DNA from: Candidatus Zixiibacteriota bacterium
GTDB lineage: Bacteria; Zixibacteria; MSB-5A5; GN15; FEB-12
Direction of reading: 5' to 3'
Length of the DNA stretch: 64,000 nucleotides
Assembly (NCBI GenBank): GCA_017999435.1
Contig: JAGNLV010000004.1
Coordinates: forward strand, 372,001-436,000
Below the pieces are notes generated by a model, which worked only from the letters and a program-made list of their open reading frames with translations, had not been told where the DNA came from and ran no database searches. Below, one piece after another: positions 26,414-34,814 of this stretch; position 1 is the first letter of the stretch, and every line of letters begins with the position of its first letter. The translations under genes were made by a program, and so were the position numbers.

Positions 26414-26641
26414 GTGACGGGGAGAGAGAAATGTAATTTGAAAACCTCTTACACTGGACTAATGAAGGTCGTCTCTTCGTCGCTGCGCACACGCCGTGAC
26501 CCGTCCTTTGGACGGTAGCGAAAGCAAGACGCGGGAAGTGACTGTAAAAACCCTTTACCGTACCGTAATGGTGTGAGTCCTTTCAAATTCCGTGGCTCTC
26601 GACCCGCAAAAGTAAACCGGCCCACTCGTGGGCCGGTTTTT
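26414..26641 (+). ncRNA. Candidate structured non-coding RNA
   Basis: The 470-bp gap between acpS and the DUF4153 gene holds no convincing reading frame but looks like an RNA gene of about 225 nt. TTGCTT-17-TACCAT (26380-26408) forms a possible promoter. The body contains a perfect CCGTCC-ttt-GGACGG hairpin followed by a GC-gaaa-GC tetraloop. A strong terminator closes the region. I could not match it to tmRNA, RNase P RNA, SRP RNA or a riboswitch by eye. 6S RNA by size is conceivable but unproven. Strand is inferred from the terminator T run. Confidence 0.4.
26615..26641 (+). terminator. Intrinsic terminator of the candidate RNA
   Basis: A 10-bp stem AACCGGCCCA / TGGGCCGGTT (26615-26624 and 26629-26638) with a CTCG loop and a run of five T (26637-26641). 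Confidence 0.85.
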
Positions 26642-26708
26642 CTTGTTATCGCCGAGTTCGAGTCCGGCTCCCGACCCGCCCCCCGCCCGGCAGCCGAAAA
26701 GTTGTAAG

Positions 26709-26737
26709 TTGCCGTACCACTGCGGTCTTCGTATAAA
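26709..26737 (+). promoter_or_regulatory. Promoter of the DUF4153 gene
   Basis: TTGCCG (26709-26714), 17 bp, TATAAA (26732-26737); start predicted near 26744, followed by an AGGAAGGA ribosome binding site. Confidence 0.65.
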
Positions 26738-26774
26738 ACCCGCAGACAGAGAATTACTCGAGGAAGGAATCGAT

Positions 26775-28586
26775 ATGAAACTGCCGTCGCTGGCACAGCT
26801 TGCGGCCGAGTATGGCCGGACGATTCGGCGTTTTCCCCTTGTGCTGGTCTGCGCGCTGCTGGGAACCCTGGCGGCCTTGATTCTTGTGGATCAGGAGGGC
26901 AGCCGCGAGGCGTCGGTTCTCTACAACATCCTCCTGACCGCCATCCTTGCCCTTCCCGTGATGACGGCCGTGAAGCTGGCCGCAGAGAGGAGCAGCGCAC
27001 CCGCGAGCAGCGCCTGGCCGGCTCAGGCGGCGGCCGCCGCCCTGCTGGTGGTGTACGCCGCCACCGTTCCGACCGACCTCCCCCGCGCACCTCTGGTGCA
27101 TCTCCTGCGTTTCTTTGCGCTGGGGATCGGGTGCACGCTCCTGGCCTCGGTGTGGCCGTTCCGGCAGAAAGGGGAGGACAACCGCTTCTGGCATTTCACC
27201 AGCCTGGTCGTCTTCCGAATCATGCTCGCGGGGGCGTTCGCGCTGGTCCTCTTCGCCGGCCTGGCGCTGGCGCTGGCCGCGCTGGACAATCTCTTCGGCA
27301 TGGCGATACCGTCGAAGCGGTATGCGGAACTCTGGATCCTTACCCTCGGGCTCTTTGCCGTCCCCTATGTTTTGGCCGGACTGCCCGAGGATTGGAGCGC
27401 GCTCGGGACGGGGAGCGATTATCCCCGGCCGCTGAAGGTGCTGGGGCAGTATGTTCTCCCGCCTCTCGTCGCGGTCTACTTCGTGATCCTCTACGCCTAC
27501 ATCGCCAAGATCATCGTCACCTGGAGCTGGCCGCAGGGCTGGGTGGGGCGGCTGATCATCGGCTTCTCCGCGACCGGCATCCTCGCCCTCTCGGTGCTCG
27601 ATCCCATGCGCGAGAGGACGGAGTCCCTGTGGATAAAGAGAGCGTCCCGTTGGTTCTACCTGATCCTCCTCCCCCTCATCGTCGTCCTCTTCCTGGCGCT
27701 CTGGCGGCGCATCTCCGAGTACGGTCTGACCGAGGGGAGGTATCTGGGCCTGGCCGTGGGCGTCTGGCTGGCCGTCATCGCCGCGTACTTCCTTCTCAGC
27801 CGTTCCAAGAGCATCAGGATGATCCCCGCTTCCCTCTGCGCCTTCGCCTTTTTGATCTCAGTCGGTCCCTGGGGAATGTTCAGCGTCTCGGAGCAGAGCC
27901 AGATCCGGAGACTCCGGGGGATGCTGACTGCCGATTCGATCCTGGTGAACGGCGCGGTGACAAAGGCGCCGGCCCCGGTTCCCGCCGATCACGAGGTCCA
28001 GATCAGCGCGATTCTCATCTACTTGTACGAGGTGCACGGCTTCTCCGCCCTGGAGCCGTGGTTCGGCGAGACCCTCCGCGCGGACACGGAGGATGCCGGG
28101 AATCGGTTCAAGGGGCCGGAGTACGTCGCCGAACTTCTGGGCATCGAGTTCCATCCATACGATACGCCCGGGCGGGAGCAGTACTTCGCGGTCCGCATTG
28201 ATCCGCAGACTCCGATTTCGGTCGCCGGATACGACCACATGCTGCGGGCCGGCTACGGCGGGCGGGCGGCTGCGCCGAGTCCGGCCGGCGAGCCGGTCGC
28301 CGGCGCAATCGAGACGGCCGCCGATTCCGTGGTCGTGAGATTCGTGCTCGACAGCACGACCACCGATTCCGTCACCGTTTCGCTTCGCCCGCTGATCGAC
28401 CGGATCGTCGCGGCGCGGGCAGACGCCCGCGGTTCGGAGATCTCCGGCGAGGAGGCGATGATCGAAAACGAAACGGGAGGAGTCAAGGTCAAGGTGGTCA
28501 TGCTGCAGGCGGACATCCGCCGGGACGACAGCATCACCGTGCTGAACTCGTACGATGCCCTGATTCTCTATTCGCGCAGGAAGTAA
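26775..28586 (+). CDS. DUF4153-type polytopic membrane protein
   Basis: A 603-residue inner-membrane protein. The first about 390 residues form roughly 11-12 hydrophobic helices, including WFYLILLPLIVVLFLALWRRISEYGLTEGRYLG, which is the most conserved block of DUF4153 proteins. The C-terminal 200 residues are soluble and include a YLYEVHGFSALEPWFG segment. Function of the family is not known. ATG 26775 has AGGAAGGA 6 nt upstream and a good promoter precedes it. It is monocistronic and convergent with the frr operon. Confidence 0.78.
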   Translation: MKLPSLAQLAAEYGRTIRRFPLVLVCALLGTLAALILVDQEGSREASVLYNILLTAILALPVMTAVKLAAERSSAPASSAWPAQAAAAALLVVYAATVPTDLPRAPLVHLLRFFALGIGCTLLASVWPFRQKGEDNRFWHFTSLVVFRIMLAGAFALVLFAGLALALAALDNLFGMAIPSKRYAELWILTLGLFAVPYVLAGLPEDWSALGTGSDYPRPLKVLGQYVLPPLVAVYFVILYAYIAKIIVTWSWPQGWVGRLIIGFSATGILALSVLDPMRERTESLWIKRASRWFYLILLPLIVVLFLALWRRISEYGLTEGRYLGLAVGVWLAVIAAYFLLSRSKSIRMIPASLCAFAFLISVGPWGMFSVSEQSQIRRLRGMLTADSILVNGAVTKAPAPVPADHEVQISAILIYLYEVHGFSALEPWFGETLRADTEDAGNRFKGPEYVAELLGIEFHPYDTPGREQYFAVRIDPQTPISVAGYDHMLRAGYGGRAAAPSPAGEPVAGAIETAADSVVVRFVLDSTTTDSVTVSLRPLIDRIVAARADARGSEISGEEAMIENETGGVKVKVVMLQADIRRDDSITVLNSYDALILYSRRK

Positions 28587-28647
28587 CGGCGGCGTTTGGC
28601 CGGTTCGCGGCCGCGCGCCGCGAGGTCCGGGCGGGCCCGTCTCCCCG

Positions 28648-28684
28648 AAAAAAAAAGAAGGCAGGAGGGTGTAACCTTCTGCCT
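28648..28684 (-). terminator. Intrinsic terminator after frr
   Basis: On the minus strand a 10-bp stem (28684-28675 with 28668-28659) and 6-nt loop are followed by TCTTTTTTTTT. It ends the rpsB-tsf-pyrH-frr transcript. Confidence 0.9.
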
Positions 28685-28708
28685 GTCAATGCTTTGCATG
28701 GACGGATA

Positions 28709-29266
28709 CTAGACCTCCATGACCTCCTTCTCCTTGACCGTCAGGAGAGAATCGATCTCTTTGATGTGCTCATCGGTCAGCTTCTGCACCTTGTCCAGGC
28801 TCTTGCGCATCTCATCCTCGGAGATTTTCGAGTCCTTCTCCGCCTGTTTGAGATGTTCGTTCGCGTCGCGCCGAATGTTGCGCACGGCGACGCGGGCCTC
28901 TTCCGCCAGGTGCTTGCACTGTTTCACCAGCGTTCTGCGCCGTTCCTCATTGAGCGCCGGGATCGGCACGCGGATGATTTGTCCGTCCACCATCGGGTTG
29001 AACCCGAGGTCGGCGGCCTGGATCCCCTTGACCACGTTGCCGACCGTCGACTTGTCGAACGGCGTCACCACCAGCAGCCGCGGCTCGGGGGCCGTCACCG
29101 TGGCCACCTGGTTGAGGGGCATCTGGGTGCCGTAAGCTTCGACAGTAACGGTGTCCAGCAGGTGCGGCGAGGCCTTTCCCGTGCGGACGGTTCCGAATTC
29201 GCGCTTGAGCGTCTCGATCGTCTTGTGCATCCGGTCGTGGGCGTCTTTCTCGATCTTGTCAACCAT
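28709..29266 (-). CDS. frr: Ribosome recycling factor
   Basis: A 185-residue cytoplasmic protein that, with EF-G, splits the post-termination ribosome. The sequence is canonical in length and motif: REFGTVRTGKASPHLLD, VEAYGTQMPLNQVATV, VPIPALNEERRRTLVK and VRNIRRDANEHLKQAEKD. It is last in the operon rpsB-tsf-pyrH-frr, 31 bp after pyrH, and is followed by a strong terminator. Confidence 0.97.
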   Translation of the reverse strand: MVDKIEKDAHDRMHKTIETLKREFGTVRTGKASPHLLDTVTVEAYGTQMPLNQVATVTAPEPRLLVVTPFDKSTVGNVVKGIQAADLGFNPMVDGQIIRVPIPALNEERRRTLVKQCKHLAEEARVAVRNIRRDANEHLKQAEKDSKISEDEMRKSLDKVQKLTDEHIKEIDSLLTVKEKEVMEV

Positions 29267-29297
29267 ATCGGTGCCTCCCTCAATGGCACGTTGCGTG

Positions 29298-30026
29298 TTA
29301 TCCCGCCGACGTCACCAGCGTCCCGACGTCTTCCCCGAGCACCGTGCGGCGGAGATTGCCGGGACGGTGCAGGTCCACGATACGCAGGGGGATTTGGTTT
29401 TCTTTCAGAAGCGAGATCGCCGTGGCATCGATCACCCGCAGCTCCCGCGTGAGAATGTCCATGTACGACAGCCGGGGGTAGAACGTCGCCTTCGCGTCCT
29501 TGCGCGGATCGGCCGAGTACACCCCGTCGACATTGGTCGCCTTGATCATGAGGTCCGCCCCCACCTCCATGGCGCGCAGCGAGGCCGCGGTATCGGTGGA
29601 GAAATACGGGCTGCCGGTGCCGGCCGCGAAGATGACGACCCGCCCCTTCTCCATGTGCCGCACCGCGCGCCGCCGGATGAACGGTTCGGCGAAGGCTTCC
29701 AGTTTGACCGCCGACATAACGCGGGTGTAGACGCCCATGTGCTCGAGCGTGTCCATCATCGCCAGGGCGTTGATCACGGTGGCGAGCATCCCCATGTTGT
29801 CGGCGGTCACCCGGTCCATGCCGAGCTCGGTGGCCGCCAGGCCGCGGAAAATGTTCCCGCCCCCGACCACGATGCCGATCTCGCACCGGAGCTGCTTGAC
29901 TTCTATGATTTGGCCGCAGACGGCTTCGACGGTGGGGCTGTCGATGCCGAACTCGCGGGCGCCCATGAGCGCCTCGCCCGAGATTTTGATGAGAACCCGC
30001 TTGTATAACGGCGCGTCTGTGTCCAT
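29298..30026 (-). CDS. pyrH: Uridylate kinase
   Basis: A 242-residue hexameric UMP kinase of the amino acid kinase fold, making UDP from UMP and ATP. Visible motifs: VLIKISGEALMG (phosphate-binding), GIVVGGGNIFRG, and GTGSPYFSTDTAASLRA near 135. It lies 3 nt from tsf and 31 bp from frr in the classical translation operon; the order rpsB-tsf-pyrH-frr is widely conserved. Confidence 0.97.
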   Translation of the reverse strand: MDTDAPLYKRVLIKISGEALMGAREFGIDSPTVEAVCGQIIEVKQLRCEIGIVVGGGNIFRGLAATELGMDRVTADNMGMLATVINALAMMDTLEHMGVYTRVMSAVKLEAFAEPFIRRRAVRHMEKGRVVIFAAGTGSPYFSTDTAASLRAMEVGADLMIKATNVDGVYSADPRKDAKATFYPRLSYMDILTRELRVIDATAISLLKENQIPLRIVDLHRPGNLRRTVLGEDVGTLVTSAG

Positions 30027-30029
30027 ACG

Positions 30030-30623
30030 CTACTCACCGAGCCGGAACCGTGCGAAGCGCCGCACCTTCATGTTCTCTCCCAGCCGCGCGATCGTCTCCT
30101 TGAGGTACTCCTCGATCGTCTTGTCGGCGTCCTTCACGAACGGCTGCTCCATGAGCACGACTTCGCCGAAGTATTTCTCGATCCGGCCGTCGACGATCTT
30201 GTCGACGATCTTCTCCGGCTTTCCCTCTTTGAGCGTCTGGTGCCGGTAGATTTCGCGTTCCTTGGCGATGAGCGCCGGATCGACCTCGTCCCGGCTCACC
30301 ACCAGGGGGGCGCTGGCCGCGATGTGCATGGCGATGTTGCGCGCGAATTCTTTGAGCTGGTCGGTCCGCGCGACGAAATCGGTTTCGCAGTTGACCTCCA
30401 CCATCACGCCGAGCTTGTCGCCCGGGTGGACGTAGGTGGCGATGACGCCTTCGGCGGTCGCCCGGCCCTCCTTCTTGGCCGCCTTGGAGATTCCCTGCTC
30501 GCGCAGGTAGTCGATCGCTTTGCTGAGGTCCCCGTGCGTCTCGGTCAGGGCCTTCTTGCAGTCCATCATGCCGGCCCCGGTTTTTTCCCGAAGCTCTTTC
30601 ACCAGTTGTGCGCTTATGTCCAT
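30030..30623 (-). CDS. tsf: Translation elongation factor Ts
   Basis: A 197-residue guanine nucleotide exchange factor for EF-Tu. Motifs: LREKTGAGMMDCKKAL (N-terminal UBA-like domain), EGRATAEGVIATYVH and VNCETDFVARTDQLKEF (core). The length corresponds to the short, single-subdomain type rather than the 280-residue proteobacterial one. ATG 30623 (MDISAQLVKE) is chosen over the longer open frame, which would run into the end of rpsB. It starts 13 nt after the rpsB stop. Confidence 0.96.
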   Translation of the reverse strand: MDISAQLVKELREKTGAGMMDCKKALTETHGDLSKAIDYLREQGISKAAKKEGRATAEGVIATYVHPGDKLGVMVEVNCETDFVARTDQLKEFARNIAMHIAASAPLVVSRDEVDPALIAKEREIYRHQTLKEGKPEKIVDKIVDGRIEKYFGEVVLMEQPFVKDADKTIEEYLKETIARLGENMKVRRFARFRLGE

Positions 30624-30636
30624 GTGTCGAACCTTC

Positions 30637-31425
30637 TTACTCAGCTTGGTCTTTATTCGCGACGTCGTGTCGGCCGGCCGCCGGGGAGTGGCCATTACCC
30701 GGCGCTCCTTCACGCTCCGACGCCGCGAGCATCTCGGTCACCACCGTGCTCTTGGCCTCCACCGCCGCGTCGACCAGCGCGTGCATCAGGATCCGGATCG
30801 ACTTGATCGCGTCGTCGTTGCCGGCGATCGGGAAATCGATCAGGTCGGGATCGGCGTTGGTGTCGACGATGCCGATGATGGGGATCCCCAGCTTGTGGGC
30901 CTCGGCCACCGCGATTCGCTCCTTGCGGGCGTCGACGATCACGACCAGCCCCGGGAGGTGGCCCATCTCCTTGATCCCGCCGAGGTACTTCTGGAGCTTT
31001 CCCGCCTCGTGCTCGATGCGGGAGCGTTCTTTCTTGGAGAACTTCTCGAGCGTCCCGTCCACCCGCATCTTCTCAATATCTTTGAGTTTTTTGACCGAGT
31101 GCTTGATCGTCTGGAAATTGGTCAGCATGCCGCCGAGCCAGCGTTCGGTGACGTAGTAGCCGCCGCAGCGGGCGGACTCTTCCTTGATCACGTCCTGGGC
31201 CTGTTTTTTGGTTCCGATGAAGAGGACGGATTTCCCCTTGCCCACCGTTTCCGCCATTTTGCGGCGGGCCTGTTCCAGGGCGTTGACGGTTTTCTGCAGG
31301 TCGATGATGTAGATGCCGTTGCGGGCGGCGAAGATGAACGGCTTCATTTTGGGGTTCCACCGGCGCGTCTGATGGCCAAAATGGACCCCGGCCTCGAGCA
31401 AATCCTTTACCTGGGGACTAACCAT
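30637..31425 (-). CDS. rpsB: 30S ribosomal protein S2
   Basis: A 262-residue ribosomal protein S2. Motifs: [53 protein letters not shown] and the C-terminal [21 protein letters not shown]. The last about 30 residues are a charged extension without known role. It opens the operon with tsf, pyrH and frr. Confidence 0.97.
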   Translation of the reverse strand: MVSPQVKDLLEAGVHFGHQTRRWNPKMKPFIFAARNGIYIIDLQKTVNALEQARRKMAETVGKGKSVLFIGTKKQAQDVIKEESARCGGYYVTERWLGGMLTNFQTIKHSVKKLKDIEKMRVDGTLEKFSKKERSRIEHEAGKLQKYLGGIKEMGHLPGLVVIVDARKERIAVAEAHKLGIPIIGIVDTNADPDLIDFPIAGNDDAIKSIRILMHALVDAAVEAKSTVVTEMLAASEREGAPGNGHSPAAGRHDVANKDQAE

Positions 31426-31519
31426 GGAATGCCTTCGTGTTGAGCGGTTAGGTCTTTACCCCGACATCGCCTCGACCCGGACCCGCGGATTCGGGGACCG
31501 CCGGATCGATCCGTCGGGA

Positions 31520-31546
31520 TTGTATATTTTCCCGCCGAGGCGGGAA
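31520..31546 (-). promoter_or_regulatory. Palindrome next to a -10-like box upstream of rpsB
   Basis: In the 142-bp space between rpsI and rpsB a perfect TTCCCGCC / GGCGGGAA palindrome (31529-31546, 2-nt centre) directly precedes TATACA (minus strand, 31525-31520), about 95 bp before rpsB. No good -35 is seen, so regulation of rpsB here is only a possibility. Confidence 0.3.
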
Positions 31547-31567
31547 TGGCAAATCTTCGTACCCGGC

Positions 31568-31960
31568 TTAGCGCTTCGAGTACTGGAACCGTTTGCGGGC
31601 TTTCGGGCGGCCGTACTTCTTGCGCTCCACCTCGCGGGGGTCGCGCGTGAGCAGGCCGTTCTGGCGCAGCGTCGGCCGGAAATCTTCATTCAGACGGGCC
31701 AGCGCCCGGGCCACCGCCAGCCGCACCGCCCCCGCCTGGCCGCTCAGTCCACCCCCGCTGGCCCGGCACACGACCGCCACCTTCCCGGACATCTCGGTGA
31801 TCGTGAGGGCCTCGGTGGCGTGGACCACCAGCGGATCGCGTTTCAGATAGGCGGCGATGTCGGACCCGTTGATCGTGAAACCGCCGTCTCCGTTGGTGAT
31901 CACGGCGCGGGCGACACTGCATTTGCGACGTCCCGTCGCGGCGTACTCAGTCTTCTCCAT
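31568..31960 (-). CDS. rpsI: 30S ribosomal protein S9
   Basis: A 130-residue S9. Motifs: ATGRRKCSVARAVI, GGGLSGQAGAVRLAVARAL and the invariant C-terminal end KARKRFQYSKR, whose last basic residues contact the P-site tRNA. ATG 31960 is preferred to a TTG two codons upstream. It follows rplM by 16 bp, the usual L13-S9 pair. Confidence 0.97.
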   Translation of the reverse strand: MEKTEYAATGRRKCSVARAVITNGDGGFTINGSDIAAYLKRDPLVVHATEALTITEMSGKVAVVCRASGGGLSGQAGAVRLAVARALARLNEDFRPTLRQNGLLTRDPREVERKKYGRPKARKRFQYSKR

Positions 31961-31976
31961 GGGCAAACGTCAAACT

Positions 31977-32408
31977 CTACAGCTTATAAGGTTCCGGTTT
32001 CTGCGCCTGGTGGCGGTGCTCGCCATCGGCGTACACGTGCAGTTTCTTGATCATCTTCCGGCCCAGCCGGTTTTTCGGCAGCATCCGCCGCACCGCCAGC
32101 CGGAACGTCTCCTCGGGTTTTTGCCGAAGCATGGTGGAGAGACTCGTGCTCCGCAGTCCGCCCGGATAGCCCGAAAACCGGTAGTACGTCTTCTGCCGGG
32201 GCTTGTTTTTCCCGGTCACCCGGATGCTGCGGGCGTTGACCACGACGACGTGGTCGCCGGCGTCCAGGTGGGGCGTGAAGATGGGCTTGTTCTTGCCGCG
32301 CAGTATGTTCGCCACCTGCACCGCCGCCCGTCCGAGGATGTGCCCTTCGACATCCACCACCCACCACTTCCGGTTGTTCGGGTCAACTTTCGGAATAAAC
32401 GTCTTCAT
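31977..32408 (-). CDS. rplM: 50S ribosomal protein L13
   Basis: A 143-residue L13. Motifs: WWVVDVEGHILGRAA, HLDAGDHVVVVNA, KTYYRFSGYPGGLRS and AVRRMLPKNRLGRKM. Length and order are canonical. It starts a short rplM-rpsI operon with an excellent promoter about 50 bp upstream. Confidence 0.97.
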   Translation of the reverse strand: MKTFIPKVDPNNRKWWVVDVEGHILGRAAVQVANILRGKNKPIFTPHLDAGDHVVVVNARSIRVTGKNKPRQKTYYRFSGYPGGLRSTSLSTMLRQKPEETFRLAVRRMLPKNRLGRKMIKKLHVYADGEHRHQAQKPEPYKL

Positions 32409-32456
32409 CTCTATATTCTCATAACCTCATAGTTTTCACCGTCAAGACAGCCTGCA

Positions 32457-32484
32457 AGTATACTGCATTCCGCGTCAATGTCAA
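32457..32484 (-). promoter_or_regulatory. Promoter of rplM-rpsI
   Basis: Minus strand: perfect TTGACA (32484-32479), 16 bp, TATACT (32462-32457). Predicted start about 40 nt before the rplM ATG. The best sigma-70-type promoter in the window. Confidence 0.8.
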
Positions 32485-32600
32485 TACGGTTCAGCAAAAT
32501 AATTGGCCTGGCCTTCGGACCGCCGCCTCCCCGGGGCAGTTCCACTGGGCGAGACGCAACTTGTTGGGAATCAACCGATAGCAGGACCGCTCCCAGCCCC

Positions 32601-33347
32601 TCACGTCCCCGAGCGCGGCACCCGAGGCCTTTTCCGCCGGAGCTTGAACCGGGGATCGTAGCGCCGGTTGGCCGAGCAGTAGGTGCACGAGGCCTGCACC
32701 AGCCTCCGCTGACGGGGGTACTCCGCCCCGCACCCGGGACACTCGTAGACATACTTCGGGGGCCGCCGGAGATTCGGGTGTTCCCGCGCTTTCAGCGAGG
32801 CGCCGATCCGGACCGCCTCCGCCTTGAATTTCGCGTCGTGGTGGTAGTGGCGGATATGGATCATCTCGTGCTTGAGCGTATCTTCGAGGTCCTGAGGAAA
32901 AATCTCGTGGTACCGCCGCCCGATCTTGATCAGCCGTCGGTTTGGTGAATACGATCCGGCACAGGTCATCCGCGTCGAATACTCGATTTTCACCCGCGGC
33001 AACCTCCCCCCGAAATACTTCCAGTTGTAGTAGTCGAACAGCCGATAGAGTTCATCGAGCCCCGGCAGCTCGCTGGTCGGCCTGGCGGCCGCGCCGTCGG
33101 TCCGCGCCGCCACCTCGGGGCGCGCGGCCTGGGTCGCCTGCCGGATTTTCGTATCGACCGTAGCCGGCGGCGGGGGGGCGAGCGTCTCAAACTGAAACAG
33201 CTCGTAGTTGCACGCGCGCATCGCCGTTTTTTGCCGCTTGCTGTCCACTCTCGCCTTCACCTGTGTATCCGTGATGTATAAGCTATCGGCATTCCGAATC
33301 TCAACATTAAACGCCCGGCCGCGGGCGGCGCTCGTGTCCGGGTTCAC
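32601..33347 (-). CDS. SprT-like zinc metalloprotein
   Basis: A 248-residue cytoplasmic protein of the SprT/Spartan-like family. The zinc-protease motif HEMIH (H160, E161, H164) follows a LKH helix, and two CxxC pairs (C203/C206, C221/C224) form a C-terminal zinc ribbon. The domain begins around residue 95 (ELPGLDELYRLFDYYNWKYFGGRLP). Eukaryotic relatives cleave DNA-protein crosslinks, but bacterial SprT roles are largely unknown. The N-terminal 90 residues have no recognised domain, and the GTG start at 33347 is uncertain; a start at 33221 (MRACNYELF) is possible. It follows mtnA by 7 nt and is probably last in the fadD-yjbQ-mtnA-sprT transcript. Confidence 0.75.
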   Translation of the reverse strand: MNPDTSAARGRAFNVEIRNADSLYITDTQVKARVDSKRQKTAMRACNYELFQFETLAPPPPATVDTKIRQATQAARPEVAARTDGAAARPTSELPGLDELYRLFDYYNWKYFGGRLPRVKIEYSTRMTCAGSYSPNRRLIKIGRRYHEIFPQDLEDTLKHEMIHIRHYHHDAKFKAEAVRIGASLKAREHPNLRRPPKYVYECPGCGAEYPRQRRLVQASCTYCSANRRYDPRFKLRRKRPRVPRSGT

Positions 33348-33354
33348 GGGAGGA

Positions 33355-34362
33355 TCACCCCGGGGCCCGGCCCCCCGGTTTGATTCCCTGGTCAGTAATA
33401 TAATACGTCACCAACTGAAACGGGGTCACATCGAACGCCGGCGAATACACTTTGACCCCCTCGGGAGCGGTCCTCCGGCCGAATCCGCCCGTCACTTCGT
33501 CGGCGGCCCGTTCCTCGATCGGGATCTGCTCCCCGGCGGCCGTGTTTTCATCGAATGTCGAATACGGCGCCGCCACGCAGAACGGGACGCCGTGCCGGGC
33601 GGCCAGCACGGCCAGGGGATACGTGCCGATCTTGTTGGCCGCGTCGCCGTTGCGCGCGATCCGGTCGGCCCCCACAATCACGTGCTGCACTTTCCCCTGC
33701 CGCAGGACGGTCGCGGCCGCGCTGTCGCAGATGAGAGTCACGTCCACTCCGGCCTGGAGCAGTTCCCAGGCCGTGAGCCGCGCTCCCTGCAAAAGCGGCC
33801 GGGTCTCATCGGCATACACCCGCGGCCGTTTGCCGGCCTCCTGGGCCGCGTAGATCACCGCGAGCGCGGTGCCCTTCCCCCCGGTGGCCAGGGCGCCCGC
33901 GTTGCAGTGCGTCAGGATTCCGTCCCCCGGCTTGATCAGGTCGGCGCCGTATTGCCCGATGCGCTCGCAGAGCCGGCGGTCCTCGTCGTGGATCGCCTCC
34001 GCTTCCTCCCACAGGATCGCGAGCGCCTCCCGGCGGGTCAGCGGCGGCGCCTGGCGCACACGCCTCATCACGCGGTCGACCGCCCAGGCCAGATTTACGG
34101 CTGTCGGGCGCGCCGCTTTCACCTCGTCGGCCGCGCGCTCGAGGTGGGAGAGCGCGAAGTCCGCCGCCTTTTCGACCGCCAGCGCGAGCGCGTAGGCGGC
34201 CGCGATCCCGATCGCCGGCGCCCCGCGCACATCGAGCCGCCGGATCGCCGCGATCACGTCCCGGTAGTCGTCCAGCTCCAGGTAACTGAACGCCAGCGGG
34301 AGCTTGGATTGCTCGATCACCCTGATCTTCTTCCCGATCCGCTGAATCGCCTCTACCGCCAT
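33355..34362 (-). CDS. mtnA: S-methyl-5-thioribose-1-phosphate isomerase
   Basis: A 335-residue enzyme of the methionine salvage pathway converting methylthioribose-1-phosphate to methylthioribulose-1-phosphate. It belongs to the eIF2B-like fold. Motifs: LDVRGAPAIGIAAAYALAL, ILTHCNAGALATGGKGTAL with the active-site cysteine, VYADETRPLLQGARLTAWEL and GADRIARNGDAANKIGTYPLA with the catalytic aspartate. No other mtn gene is in the window. It lies between a SprT-like and a YjbQ-like gene in the same direction. Confidence 0.94.
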   Translation of the reverse strand: MAVEAIQRIGKKIRVIEQSKLPLAFSYLELDDYRDVIAAIRRLDVRGAPAIGIAAAYALALAVEKAADFALSHLERAADEVKAARPTAVNLAWAVDRVMRRVRQAPPLTRREALAILWEEAEAIHDEDRRLCERIGQYGADLIKPGDGILTHCNAGALATGGKGTALAVIYAAQEAGKRPRVYADETRPLLQGARLTAWELLQAGVDVTLICDSAAATVLRQGKVQHVIVGADRIARNGDAANKIGTYPLAVLAARHGVPFCVAAPYSTFDENTAAGEQIPIEERAADEVTGGFGRRTAPEGVKVYSPAFDVTPFQLVTYYITDQGIKPGGRAPG

Positions 34363-34377
34363 GTTGTCAGGCCCCCG

Positions 34378-34794
34378 CTACTCGCCGATAATCTGCACGG
34401 CCAGCCGCCGCCGGCGCGCCTTGTTGTCGAAATCAAGAAACACGACCTGCTGCCACGTGCCGAGCGCTAGTTTTCCCGCCGTGAACGGAACGGTGAGATC
34501 CGGCCCGATGAGCGCCGAGCGAAGATGCGCAAACCCGTTGCCGTCGTGCCAGGTCCGGTCGTGGTGGTAGCTCCGGTCCGACGGCACAATCCGCTCGAGC
34601 AGTTCCGGAAGGTCCTTCTGCAGGCCCGGTTCGAATTCGATGGTGGTCAGTCCGCCGGTTGATCCGGGACAAAAGACGGTGACAATCCCCGACCCAATTC
34701 CCGACGCGCGCACGAGATCGGACAGTTGCGCGGTGATATCGACGAGGTCGCAGAACCCGGCCGATTCCAGCGCGATTTCCGCCGCGTGAACCAT
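34378..34794 (-). CDS. Divergent YjbQ/UPF0047-family protein
   Basis: A 138-residue paralogue of the YjbQ-like protein at 24435. It keeps the family frame (DLVDITAQL, WHDGNGFAHLRSALIG, GTWQQVVFLDFDNKARRRRL), but the PHTT motif of the first copy reads PGST here and is followed by an IEFEPGLQKDL segment. This PGST form is a separate branch of the family, so the two copies are probably not redundant. It is 20 bp downstream of the acyl-CoA synthetase gene and 15 bp upstream of mtnA. Biochemical role unsettled. Confidence 0.82.
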   Translation of the reverse strand: MVHAAEIALESAGFCDLVDITAQLSDLVRASGIGSGIVTVFCPGSTGGLTTIEFEPGLQKDLPELLERIVPSDRSYHHDRTWHDGNGFAHLRSALIGPDLTVPFTAGKLALGTWQQVVFLDFDNKARRRRLAVQIIGE

Positions 34795-34814
34795 AGTATC
34801 TCCGCCCGCTCTCC

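Noticed and set aside
26414-26641. The candidate RNA as tmRNA, RNase P RNA, SRP RNA or a known riboswitch
   Set aside because: None of the diagnostic strings was found: no CCA-ended acceptor or tag frame, no GGAAAGTCCGGGC-type core, no SRP tetraloop stem, no conserved T-box, TPP, cobalamin or SAM motif.
31529-31546. Palindrome TTCCCGCC/GGCGGGAA as terminator of rpsI
   Set aside because: The minus-strand sequence after the stem is AATATACAA, without a T run, so termination is unlikely.
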